From: JBEVMS01 sp040508515
GTDB taxonomy: Bacteria > Pseudomonadota > Gammaproteobacteria > Xanthomonadales > Rhodanobacteraceae
Length of the DNA stretch: 7,522 nt
Direction: 5' to 3'
NCBI GenBank assembly: GCA_040508515.1
Contig: JBEVMS010000090.1
Span: 1-7,522 of the forward strand
The notes under the pieces are model-generated. The model searched no databases, had not been told where the DNA came from, and saw nothing but the letters and a program-made list of their open reading frames with translations. Both the position numbers and the translations under genes were made by a program. Below, in pieces: positions 1 to 6,396 of this stretch (within the stretch, counting starts at the first letter, position 1; each line of letters begins with the position of its first letter).

Positions 1-594
1 TTGCTGGCGGCGGGCTTCGGCGTGTGGGTGTGGTCCGGCAGCTATGAAATAGGCGCCGATAAGCCGCATTGGCCGTTGACCGAGTGGGTGGTGAAGGTAT
101 TGCGGGAGCGTTCGATTCAGCCCCAGGCGCGCCTGATCACGCCGCCGGGGCTGGACGATCCGGCGATGATCCGCCGCGGGGCGGAACATTATGCGGCGAT
201 GTGTTCGTCCTGCCACTTGACCCCCGCGATGCGGGAAACCGAGCTGCGTCAGGGGCTTTATCCGCAGCCGCCGGATCTGTTCGAGCATGGCATCCACGAT
301 CCGGCCGAAGCGTTCTGGAAGATCAAGCACGGCATCAAGATGAGTGCGATGGCTGCGTGGGGCAAGAGCCACAGCGATGCGGCGATGTGGGACATGGTCG
401 CGTTCTTGCGTCAGTTGCCCCAGCTCGACGAGGCGCAGTTCGAAGCTCTGGCCGGCAGTGCGGGCAACGACGGGCATGGCGGCATGTCGATGCACGGACA
501 TGCGCATGGACACGACGATGCACCGGCCACCTCGGGCAGCGCGGCGGGCATGCCGATGGATATGCCGATGCCAGCGTCGAGCGCGATGCATTGA
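1..594 (+). CDS. Membrane-anchored c-type cytochrome with Met/His-rich C-terminal tail (5'-partial)
   Basis: Electron-transfer haemoprotein expected to face the periplasm. A single haem c attachment motif, CSSCH, is at residues 68-72 of the visible part (bases 202-216). The distal Met ligand is most likely Met117 in the segment KMSAMAAWG (113-121), the usual place in this short 'mono/dihaem variant' cytochrome family. The core ends near residue 140 with WDMVAFLRQLP, a typical C-terminal cytochrome helix. The visible N-terminus starts inside a hydrophobic stretch (AAGFGVWVW) followed by SGSYEIGADKPHW. The first base of the window is in frame and TTG could be read as a start, but family members carry a longer hydrophobic anchor, so the gene probably begins upstream. 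After residue 157 comes a tail rich in His and Met (HGHAHGH, MPMDMPMP, terminal MH), unlike the rest of the protein and resembling copper-binding segments. The haem assignment is firm. The redox partner is unknown, and a role in copper handling is only inferred from the tail. Confidence 0.93.
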   Translation: MLAAGFGVWVWSGSYEIGADKPHWPLTEWVVKVLRERSIQPQARLITPPGLDDPAMIRRGAEHYAAMCSSCHLTPAMRETELRQGLYPQPPDLFEHGIHDPAEAFWKIKHGIKMSAMAAWGKSHSDAAMWDMVAFLRQLPQLDEAQFEALAGSAGNDGHGGMSMHGHAHGHDDAPATSGSAAGMPMDMPMPASSAMH

Positions 595-603
595 TCGAAG
601 AGG

Positions 604-637
604 TGCCACCAGCCACGGATCATGTCGTCTGGTGGCA
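604..637. terminator. Stem-loop between convergent genes, possible terminator
   Basis: A perfect nine-base inverted repeat, TGCCACCAG (604-612) against CTGGTGGCA (629-637), is extended inwards by ACG/CGT (615-617 with 626-628) across a two-base bulge. This leaves an eight-base loop. It starts ten bases after the cytochrome stop codon and lies 62 bases beyond the stop of the opposing small gene, where a shared terminator would sit. There is no T-run on either side, so it is not a classical intrinsic terminator. It could instead act in Rho-dependent ending or as an mRNA 3' stabiliser. Confidence 0.45.
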
Positions 638-698
638 GCGGCAACCTGGTGATGGCAAATCGGGCGTGGCAGGTTTCGCCGGCCACGCTGTAGTCCCG

Positions 699-1100
699 TC
701 AGGCCGAGGTGTTGACCGCGTTACCCGTGCTGTTGCCGGTGGCGGTCATCGCCTCGACCAACTCAGCTTGGGCCGAGAGCAGGGCGCCCATGGTGGTGGC
801 CACACCCGCTTGCAGCGCCTGCACCGAGGCTTGGCTGGCCGGATCATCTGGCGTGGCGTGCGCTATCGCTTGCTGCAACTGTTGTTGCTGTTGCTGAAGT
901 TGCTTTTCCAACCGGGCGATGGTTTTGAGCAGCGTCTGCATGGCGGGCGAAGACGAGCTACCGCCGCTGCCCTGGCTGGCGGCGGGGTGGCTGGAAATCT
1001 GAGTGTCACTGCTGCTTGCCATGCCATCGGGATTTCTCGGAGCCAGCGGCTTGGCTGCCGCGTCGGTGATCGTGCTGAGGTTGACCGCTGTGATGTTCAA
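699..1100 (-). CDS. Small Q-rich coiled-coil protein of unknown function
   Basis: I do not recognise a specific family for this 133-residue protein. The first 53 residues are low in complexity (Ser, Ala, Pro, Asn, Gly) and probably disordered. Residues 54-82 form an amphipathic helix with heptad-like Leu/Ile spacing and a run of six glutamines (69-74), so a coiled coil is likely. Residues 88-121 look like a second Ala/Gln/Leu-rich helix before a polar Asn/Ser/Thr tail. There is no signal peptide or membrane segment. The start is TTG, supported by a strong AAGGGAG ribosome binding site seven bases upstream. Helical, Gln-rich layouts like this occur in FlxA-like and other small accessory proteins, but similarity of style is all I can claim. 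The gene lies 127 bases downstream of the EamA transporter on the same strand and converges on the cytochrome gene. It is probably a real gene, because start site, length and composition agree; the function is unknown. Confidence 0.72.
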   Translation of the reverse strand: MNITAVNLSTITDAAAKPLAPRNPDGMASSSDTQISSHPAASQGSGGSSSSPAMQTLLKTIARLEKQLQQQQQQLQQAIAHATPDDPASQASVQALQAGVATTMGALLSAQAELVEAMTATGNSTGNAVNTSA

Positions 1101-1107
1101 CGTCGCA

Positions 1108-1114
1108 CTCCCTT
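1108..1114 (-). promoter_or_regulatory. Ribosome binding site fixing a TTG start
   Basis: On the minus strand the sequence reads AAGGGAG followed by seven bases and then TTG (1100-1098). The near-consensus Shine-Dalgarno element at good spacing is the main reason to accept the uncommon TTG start of the small Q-rich gene. Confidence 0.7.
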
Positions 1115-1227
1115 AACTCTGGCGATCACGTGGATTCCTTCATGGAAGGTATCGGCCGGGATGGCGAAGGCTTGAGGTTTTGTCGCGAAATATTGCGATT
1201 GTGAGGGGTGCTATTCGTCAGAACGAA

Positions 1228-2187
1228 TCAATCCACCACGTTGTGCGATTCCACTGTGCCCAGCAACTCGCCCTGCGCTGCGCGCCGTGGCTTGCGATGA
1301 AGTAGCGGGTGTATGAAAACCGCCGCCAGGATCACCGCAACGCCCAGATAGAACTGGGTGTCCAACTGGCGCTGCTCGCCCAGCAACGCGATTGCCAGCA
1401 CGATCGCGTAGACCGGCTCAAGGTTGGTCACCATCTGGGTGCCGAAGGCGGATAAGTGGCGCAGCGCGACCAGCGCCAATACAAATGGCAGCAAGGTGCA
1501 ACCCAGCGCCAATAGACCCAAGAGCAGCGCGTCGTGCGCACTGGGCAGTACAAACGCCGGGCCGCTATGCGGCAACAACGGCGCCAGCACGCTGAGCAAC
1601 AGCGCGCCGGTGCCCAGTTCCAGGCAGGTCACCGTGAGCGGATCGCCGTGGTCGACCAGACGCTTGTTGAACGAGCCAAACAACGCCACGAAGAAGGCCG
1701 AAAGTACGCCGACCAGGATGCCGGTGCGCATGTCGATCGGGACGCCGCCCGTGATCAGGATGACGCCGGGCACCACCGCGACGCCGATCAGCAGCTCGCG
1801 CGGATCGAACCGACGCCGGGCGATCCACGGTTCCACCACGGCCAAGAACACCGGTCCCAGGGCGATGCACGTGGCGCCAACCGAGGCATTGGCCAGTTTG
1901 ATCGAGGCATAGAAAGTCAGCCAATGCAGGGCCACCAGCGCACCGATGCCGGCATACGCCAAACGCAGCTTCCAGCGCATCGCGCGCAGTCCGCGCCACA
2001 CCTTGGGCAACAGCAGCAGACAGCCGCTGACCAGCAACATGCGCCACCACACGAGCGGTAGCGCGGGTAGCGTGATCAGTTTGCCGATGATCGCGGTGAA
2101 GCCCCACAAGACCACACAAAAGTGGATCTGCAGTCGAGCTAGGCTGACGGGCTGCATGCAAGACTTCACGCGGGTAGGGTGGGGCAT
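1228..2187 (-). CDS. DMT-superfamily transporter, EamA family
   Basis: Inner-membrane permease of about ten transmembrane helices built from two EamA repeats; 319 residues from the chosen start, close to the usual 290-310. The first repeat spans roughly residues 20-150 and includes the family-typical LWG at 27-29, a helix-rich segment around LANASVGATCIALGPVF, and the EPW turn at 119-121. The second begins near residue 154 (TGILVGVLSAFFVALFGSFNKRL) and includes NLEPVYAIVLAIALLGE near its end. A basic, cytoplasmic-looking tail (HRKPRR) follows the last helix. The frame stays open upstream to 2340, but that extension reads as arginine-rich non-coding sequence. ATG at 2187 has AAGG five bases upstream; ATG at 2157 (309 residues, starting MQPVSLARLQIHF) is the other reasonable start. 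EamA proteins export or exchange metabolites such as amino acids. The substrate cannot be told from sequence, and no neighbour suggests one. Confidence 0.92.
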   Translation of the reverse strand: MPHPTRVKSCMQPVSLARLQIHFCVVLWGFTAIIGKLITLPALPLVWWRMLLVSGCLLLLPKVWRGLRAMRWKLRLAYAGIGALVALHWLTFYASIKLANASVGATCIALGPVFLAVVEPWIARRRFDPRELLIGVAVVPGVILITGGVPIDMRTGILVGVLSAFFVALFGSFNKRLVDHGDPLTVTCLELGTGALLLSVLAPLLPHSGPAFVLPSAHDALLLGLLALGCTLLPFVLALVALRHLSAFGTQMVTNLEPVYAIVLAIALLGEQRQLDTQFYLGVAVILAAVFIHPLLHRKPRRAAQGELLGTVESHNVVD

Positions 2188-2483
2188 TCTAGCCTTGCTC
2201 GCCGCCAAGTCATCAAACGCCATGCGGATGATCGAGTCACCCCTTCCAGCCATGCATGCAAGCGGCCGTGACGATCGATGCTGGCGACACGGGATCAGGG
2301 CGCATCGCGCAAGCGGCTGGCATCCGGCGGGTAAGCGCATGACATATGCGCATGTTTGATGAGTCGATCACATGCCCTGGCATGGTTCGATCTGGCGCGA
2401 TGTGCCATGCGTGTCCGAGGCGCAAGGACCTTAGCCAAGCCGGCGCGTCGAGGCGGGCGTTGATGCGGCGGAATCTCACGATG

Positions 2484-2497
2484 GCAGGCATGCCTGC
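2484..2497. repeat. 14-base perfect palindrome
   Basis: GCAGGCATGCCTGC is identical to its reverse complement. It lies about 300 bases upstream of the EamA transporter start in otherwise empty sequence. It could be an operator for a dimeric regulator, but it could also be chance in GC-rich DNA. Confidence 0.35.
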
Positions 2498-2635
2498 GCG
2501 ATCGAGCGATGGACCGCATGTCTCAATACACCACCAGGCAAGGCGCACTTATCCGCGCGCAGTCCGAGCCTGAGCCACGAGCCTCACGTCAATCGCATCA
2601 ACTGGCAACGTCCAGAGACGTGATCGCGATGAAGC

Positions 2636-2653
2636 CGCCGCAACTTTGCGGCG
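2636..2653. terminator. GC-rich hairpin downstream of the asmA-like gene
   Basis: CGCCGCAA (2636-2643) is followed after two bases by its exact complement TTGCGGCG (2646-2653), giving a compact stem with a four- to six-base loop. It lies 103 bases beyond the AsmA-family stop codon on the minus strand. No T-run follows on either strand, so a role as terminator is only possible. Confidence 0.35.
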
Positions 2654-2755
2654 TGCGTGATCCACCGTTGGGCTTGACCGCATACCTTTGCTCACAGGTA
2701 GGCGTGCGATCACCCAGCAGCGCGCTAAGTGCATGCGCCGCATGGGCACGTTTCA

Positions 2756-4936
2756 TCAGCGCTTGGTTGGCGTCGGTTTGGCCGGGCCCGGTCGAGTCTG
2801 CGATGGCGCACGCATCTGTTCGAGTATGGGGCCGCAGGTATTGACGTCGTCGTTGCCCTGGCTGGGTACCGCCAGCGGCAGCAGTGCAGCCACCGGCGCG
2901 GCCAGCACCGCCAGTGCCACGGCACCACCGCCACGCAGGAGCAAGGTGCCCGGCTGCACGCCAACATCCGGGTTTTTCAGCGTGCCCTTGACGTACAGCG
3001 GCGAGCGTAGCGAGAACACGCGAAACCCCTTGGTCTGCGGGCGCACGTCCAGATCAAGGCGCTCGTTGGCGAAGTTGATCGTACCGCTGATATTGATCAA
3101 CGCGTCGGTGGTATCGAGCACGAACAGGCGTGAGTCGACCAGGCCGTTCTTGGCAACCATATTGGCGGCAGCGCAGTTGATCTTGACCGTCTTATCGCCG
3201 AACAGTCGACCGATCACCACATTGCCGACATTGAGTCCGGCTGTTTCGAGCAAGGTCTTGCTGATCGCGCCATCATTCATCAGCAGCTTCAACTGGCCAT
3301 CGGCGCTGCCCAGCAGGGCGGCGACTGAATTGCCGCGGGCACTCAATACGGCGTCACCGTTGATCTCGCCGAAGCTGGTCTGCATCGGCGCGAATTGTGG
3401 GAACAACTGCTTGAGTTTCATGTGCCGCGCGCGCAGACGCAGATCACCCAGCATGGGGGTGCGGCTGCCGTCCAGGGCGACCCTGCTCTCCACGGTGCCA
3501 CCGGCCATGCCGAAGTTCAGCGGGTCCAGCGTCAACGCACCGTTATCCATGCGCACATGCGTGCTCAGCGATTCGAACGGCAGCTCTTCGCCATGCACGA
3601 TGCGCCCGACGCTGAAGCGCACATCGGCATCCATGGCGTTCCAGCGCGCGGTGCGAAAGGGGGCGGTTGGCAATAGCTTGTCAGTCGGCTGGCTGGCCGC
3701 GGTACTTGTCGCGGGTTTCTGCGCCTGCGCATCGGCGCCGATCAGGGGCGCCAGGTCGGCAAATTGCAGCAATGTCGAGCGCACATCGCCGCTGAGTTTT
3801 GGCCGCGCGCCACCGGTGACATACAACAGATGGCCGGCCAAGTCGCTGCCACCGACGCGCCCCTTGAAGTTTTCGTAGGAAAAACGGCTGCCATGTTGGC
3901 CCAGGCTGGCGCGCAGATGCCCTTCGGTGGCGTAAGGCGCGGTGTCAGGCAAGGTCACGCCGATGATCGGATAAAGCTTGGCCATGGAGCTGCCAGAAAA
4001 CCACAACCGCACATCCAGCGCCCCCAGGTTGAGCGGATCGGTGAGGCTGCCGACCAGGGCGATATGGTTATCGCCGATATGCACGTCGGCCTGGATTGGA
4101 AAGGGTTGATCGGTGCGCTGCAGCGCCAGCACGGCACCGGTCTTGCCGGAGCCTTTCACGGAAGCTTGCTGATAGCTGCCTTGGGCCGTCCAGGCGAACA
4201 TGTAGCTGCTCTTGACCGATGGCGGTGCGGGTGACGCACCAGCGACACTGCTGGCCGGCGCGGGAGCTGACGAAGCACTGGCCATGGCCTTGCTAGCGGC
4301 AGCGCCGGCAGTCTTGCTGGCCTCGGTGCGCGCGTCGCTGGCTTGCTGAGCAACGATCTGGTCGTAGGGGATCGCCTGTTGCAGCGGGGTGATGGCGACA
4401 TCCAGTTTCAGCGCGTTGAGCGCATCGTCCAGCGACGCCTGGCCGCGGTCGAAGCCGATAGCGCCCAGTTCCAGATGCCAGGTCGAAGGGGCGCCGCTCG
4501 ACGGCAGCGTGAAAGCCCAGTTGGCGCGCCCCTGCTTGTCGCGCTGCAGATCCACCTTCGGCTGTCCCAATTGCAACTGGGGGATCACGATGCGGTGCAT
4601 CAGCAAAGGCAGTGGCGACAGGCTGAAGCGCACAAAGGCCAACTGCGCGAACTGCGGCTGGCTGGTCCAGGCGGGATTGGCGATGCGGATATCGCGCGCG
4701 GTGAACTGCGGCCACGGCAGCAGCGCATGCCAGCCGCCCTGGCTGCGATCGCGTTGCCAGGCCACGCTCAAGTCGCCCTCAATCGCGAAGGGTCGGCCGA
4801 TGGCCTGGCTGACTTTGGCATTGATGGTGGGCTTGAGCCGATTCCAGTCGAACAGGGCAACCACGACGATTGCCACGATCAACAGCACCAACACGCTACC
4901 GACGATCCAGGCGATTACTTTTTGGGGCCGTTTCAT
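2756..4936 (-). CDS. AsmA-family envelope protein (YhjG-like size)
   Basis: Large inner-membrane-anchored protein of 726 residues. The N-terminus has a short basic head (MKRPQK), one membrane helix at about 7-29, then the AsmA signature DWNRLKP, VSQAIGRPF and IEGDLSV (30-58). The long remainder should lie in the periplasm. The N-terminal AsmA domain runs to about residue 195. An Ala/Ser/Pro-rich linker (199-242) separates it from a beta-rich region. A C-terminal AsmA domain includes the LNVGNVVIGRLFGDKTVKINC and SLRSPLYVKGTLKNPDV-type segments and ends in a second hydrophobic stretch (672-690) and a lone Cys701. AsmA-like proteins (AsmA, YhjG, TamB, YhdP and YdbH in E. coli) act in outer-membrane homeostasis; several form grooves that carry phospholipids between membranes. 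Length and C-terminal layout are nearest to YhjG-type members, but this is my judgement. The ATG start has an excellent AGGAG six bases upstream. The gene is divergent from the renalase-like gene, with no same-strand partner close by. Confidence 0.93.
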   Translation of the reverse strand: MKRPQKVIAWIVGSVLVLLIVAIVVVALFDWNRLKPTINAKVSQAIGRPFAIEGDLSVAWQRDRSQGGWHALLPWPQFTARDIRIANPAWTSQPQFAQLAFVRFSLSPLPLLMHRIVIPQLQLGQPKVDLQRDKQGRANWAFTLPSSGAPSTWHLELGAIGFDRGQASLDDALNALKLDVAITPLQQAIPYDQIVAQQASDARTEASKTAGAAASKAMASASSAPAPASSVAGASPAPPSVKSSYMFAWTAQGSYQQASVKGSGKTGAVLALQRTDQPFPIQADVHIGDNHIALVGSLTDPLNLGALDVRLWFSGSSMAKLYPIIGVTLPDTAPYATEGHLRASLGQHGSRFSYENFKGRVGGSDLAGHLLYVTGGARPKLSGDVRSTLLQFADLAPLIGADAQAQKPATSTAASQPTDKLLPTAPFRTARWNAMDADVRFSVGRIVHGEELPFESLSTHVRMDNGALTLDPLNFGMAGGTVESRVALDGSRTPMLGDLRLRARHMKLKQLFPQFAPMQTSFGEINGDAVLSARGNSVAALLGSADGQLKLLMNDGAISKTLLETAGLNVGNVVIGRLFGDKTVKINCAAANMVAKNGLVDSRLFVLDTTDALINISGTINFANERLDLDVRPQTKGFRVFSLRSPLYVKGTLKNPDVGVQPGTLLLRGGGAVALAVLAAPVAALLPLAVPSQGNDDVNTCGPILEQMRAPSQTRPGPAKPTPTKR

Positions 4937-4942
4937 GGCTCT

Positions 4943-4949
4943 CTCCTCC
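4943..4949 (-). promoter_or_regulatory. Strong ribosome binding site of the asmA-like gene
   Basis: The minus strand reads GGAGGAG here, six bases before the ATG at 4936. The match to the anti-Shine-Dalgarno sequence is near perfect and confirms the start. Confidence 0.75.
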
Positions 4950-5003
4950 CGCGACGATCAGTCGGTGCGCTGACTGCCGGTCATCAAAGCCACAGCAATA
5001 GCG

Positions 5004-5036
5004 CGTGCGATGCAAAAATTTTGTGGTGATCGCACG
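5004..5036. promoter_or_regulatory. Nested dyad, candidate operator
   Basis: An eight-base inverted repeat, CGTGCGAT (5004-5011) and ATCGCACG (5029-5036), encloses an AT-rich inner palindrome CAAAAATTTTG (5013-5023). The inner palindrome sits off centre. The AT-rich core stands out in GC-rich surroundings. It lies 68-100 bases upstream of the asmA-like start and about 250 bases upstream of the renalase-like start, so it could bind a dimeric regulator of the asmA-like gene. No regulator can be named. Confidence 0.4.
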
Positions 5037-5285
5037 GCGTGGGCACGTTATGGCAGGCCCTGGCGCGTCGGCCCGATGCTGATCCGACGTTGGGCTGGTG
5101 CCTGCGGCGCGGTCATGATCGGCCCAGCGTTGGCACGGCGGCGCTGGACCCACGGACGGCATCGATGCAGCGATGGCCATGCGCCAGCCTGAACCGATCC
5201 GTGCACGGCGATGTCACCGGCACCTGCACCGGCGACCGCCCGGCATGCAAGAATTGCATCGGCATATTCAGACCGAGAATTTTGT

Positions 5286-6314
5286 ATGACCGCGCGCATC
5301 GCCATTGTTGGCGCCGGTATGGCCGGTGCCTCGTGTGCTTGGCACCTGCGCCATGCCGGGCTGGAGGTGGATGTCTTCGACAAGTCGCCCGACGTAGGTG
5401 GTCGCATGGCCGCCAAGGCGATGCCGATGCATGGCACCGGCCCGTCGCTGGCCAGCATGATCGACCACGGGGCGCAGTACTTCACCGCGCGCGACCCGGC
5501 GTTTCGTGACTTCGTGCAATCACAGTTGGGCGAGGGCGGATCCATCGCCACGTGGCAGCCGCGCATCGAAGCGGATGAGCACAATCCGCTGTTGCAGTCG
5601 GCCCGCGCTGAGCCCTGGTACGTGGGCGCACCCTCGATGCCGGCGGCGATCCGCCAACTGCTGGTCGGAGTCAGCGTGTTCACGCAGGCGCAGATCCTGC
5701 ACTTGGAACAAGACGTCGACGGCTGGACGCTGGAAGCCGCCGAAGGCCCCAACGAACACACCCATTACAGCGGCTATACCGCCGTGGTGGTGGCGATGCC
5801 CGGCGCGCTGGCGCGGCGGCTGGTCAAGCCTCATTCCGAGGCGCTGGCGATGGTTTGCCAGCAAGCCGTCATGGCGCCGTGCTGGTCAGCGCTGTTCCTG
5901 GCCGAGGCACTGCCGGAGGCGGCCGATGTCTACCTGGGCGAGGCCCAGGGATTGAGCTGGATCGGGCGTGACAGCTCCAAGCCCGGCCGGCAGATCGAGC
6001 CAGGCGTGGACACCTGGGTGGTGCACGCCGACACCGTGTGGTCCAGCGAACATCTGGAAGTCGAACCCGGCGCTGCCGCACATGCCTTGGAGGGCGCCTT
6101 TGTCGCGGCGATGCGCGCGCATGGTCAGCGCGTTCGCGTGATCTCCAGCGCCGCGCATCGCTGGCGGCATGCCAAGGCGGCCACCCTCAAGCGTGCGCCG
6201 ATCAGCAGCGACGAGGGTCTGGCGCTGTGCGGCGATTACTTGCGCGAAGGCCGCGTCGAGGCGGCTTTCGTCAGCGGCCGCGAGGCGGCCAGCAAGGTAT
6301 TGGCCAGCCTCTAG
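5286..6314 (+). CDS. Renalase-like FAD-dependent oxidoreductase
   Basis: Cytoplasmic flavoprotein of 342 residues. The N-terminal Rossmann fold binds FAD through GAGMAG (9-14), the acidic Asp32 that usually contacts the ribose, and VGGRMA (37-42). Then come DHGAQYFTARDP (60-71), WYVGAPSMP (111-119), WIGRDSSKPGR (225-235) and DTWVVHA (242-248). The closing CGDYLREGRVEAAFVSG (315-331) supplies the late FAD contact. This order and wording match bacterial renalase as I know it from Pseudomonas: similar length, an M/HGAQYFTARD segment, an RSKP-like loop, and CGD...GRVE...SG near the end. Renalase oxidises 2- and 6-dihydro isomers of NAD(P)H back to NAD(P)+, reducing O2 to H2O2, and so removes dehydrogenase inhibitors. 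The frame is open back to 5211, but that stretch is unlike the family. ATG at 5286 places the GxGxxG motif correctly, with a weak GAGA about seven bases upstream. The gene is monocistronic and convergent with the thioredoxin-like gene. The fold is near certain; the renalase reaction is likely. Confidence 0.9.
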   Translation: MTARIAIVGAGMAGASCAWHLRHAGLEVDVFDKSPDVGGRMAAKAMPMHGTGPSLASMIDHGAQYFTARDPAFRDFVQSQLGEGGSIATWQPRIEADEHNPLLQSARAEPWYVGAPSMPAAIRQLLVGVSVFTQAQILHLEQDVDGWTLEAAEGPNEHTHYSGYTAVVVAMPGALARRLVKPHSEALAMVCQQAVMAPCWSALFLAEALPEAADVYLGEAQGLSWIGRDSSKPGRQIEPGVDTWVVHADTVWSSEHLEVEPGAAAHALEGAFVAAMRAHGQRVRVISSAAHRWRHAKAATLKRAPISSDEGLALCGDYLREGRVEAAFVSGREAASKVLASL

Positions 6315-6359
6315 CCTGGAAGTGCGAGAGATAAAGGCACGCCGAACGGTCGGTGTAAC

Positions 6360-6392
6360 CGGCGCGGTACGCTGTCGCTAGCGGTTGCGCCG
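6360..6392. terminator. Stem-loop between convergent genes, possible terminator
   Basis: CGGCGC (6360-6365) pairs with GCGCCG (6387-6392), and inside it CGCT (6370-6373) pairs with AGCG (6380-6383) around a six-base loop, with a small asymmetric internal loop between the stems. It lies 45 bases after the renalase-like stop and just beyond the stop of the opposing thioredoxin-like gene, so it could serve both. No T-run is seen. Confidence 0.35.
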
Positions 6393-6396
6393 ACCT

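Larger units (their letters stand above)
2188..2755. other. Gene-free region between the EamA transporter and asmA-like genes
   Basis: About 570 bases upstream of the transporter start and downstream of the AsmA-family stop. Short open frames exist here (for example 2346-2573 and 2509-2844 on +, 2237-2548 on -), but none has a good ribosome binding site, recognisable protein character or a sensible boundary, so I do not call them. The region holds a 14-base perfect palindrome (2484-2497) and a tight GC hairpin (2636-2653), listed separately. The promoter of the transporter gene must lie in or upstream of its left part, but I see no convincing -35/-10 pair. A small RNA cannot be excluded. Confidence 0.6.
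4937..5285. other. Divergent intergenic region, asmA-like / renalase-like
   Basis: These 349 bases separate the two divergent starts and should hold both promoters. I see no clear sigma70 pair for either gene. A TTGCAT at 5254-5259 on the + strand could be a -35 element, but the sequence 17 bases on (GAATTT) is a poor -10 and lies too close to the start codon. Open frames here (5010-5192 on +, 4896-5180 on -) lack protein character and are not called. The most structured part is the dyad at 5004-5036. Confidence 0.55.

Noticed and set aside
1137..1149. CCTTC/GAAGG mini-hairpin upstream of the small Q-rich gene
   Set aside because: Only five pairs with a three-base loop; expected by chance at this length.
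69..1175. Long + strand open frame (368 codons) across the cytochrome and the small Q-rich gene
   Set aside because: It overlaps the clearly real cytochrome in another frame, its product is Arg/Gly-rich low-quality sequence, and its right half is the antisense of the Q-rich gene, which has a good ribosome binding site.
1213..1228. Six-base inverted repeat ATTCGT/ACGAAT at the EamA stop codon
   Set aside because: Short, AT-containing stem with no T-run; too weak to call a terminator.
2188..2340. N-terminal extension of the EamA transporter to 2340
   Set aside because: The added residues are Arg/Cys/Pro-rich and unlike the family, whose first helix begins soon after the ATG codons at 2187 or 2157; the 2187 ATG has AAGG just upstream.
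2237..2844. Short open frames in the transporter/asmA-like intergenic region
   Set aside because: No ribosome binding sites of note, no recognisable domains, and overlaps with each other or with the asmA-like 3' end.
2688..3878. Long + strand open frame (396 codons) antisense to the asmA-like gene
   Set aside because: A shadow frame typical of GC-rich genes; the opposite strand encodes an AsmA protein with clear domains and start.
4343..5029. + strand open frame antisense to the start of the asmA-like gene
   Set aside because: No protein character; covers the well-supported N-terminus and membrane anchor of the AsmA protein on the other strand.
5211..5285. Upstream extension of the renalase-like gene
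   Set aside because: It would put 25 Ala/Pro/Arg-rich residues before a Rossmann fold that normally begins within a few residues of the start.
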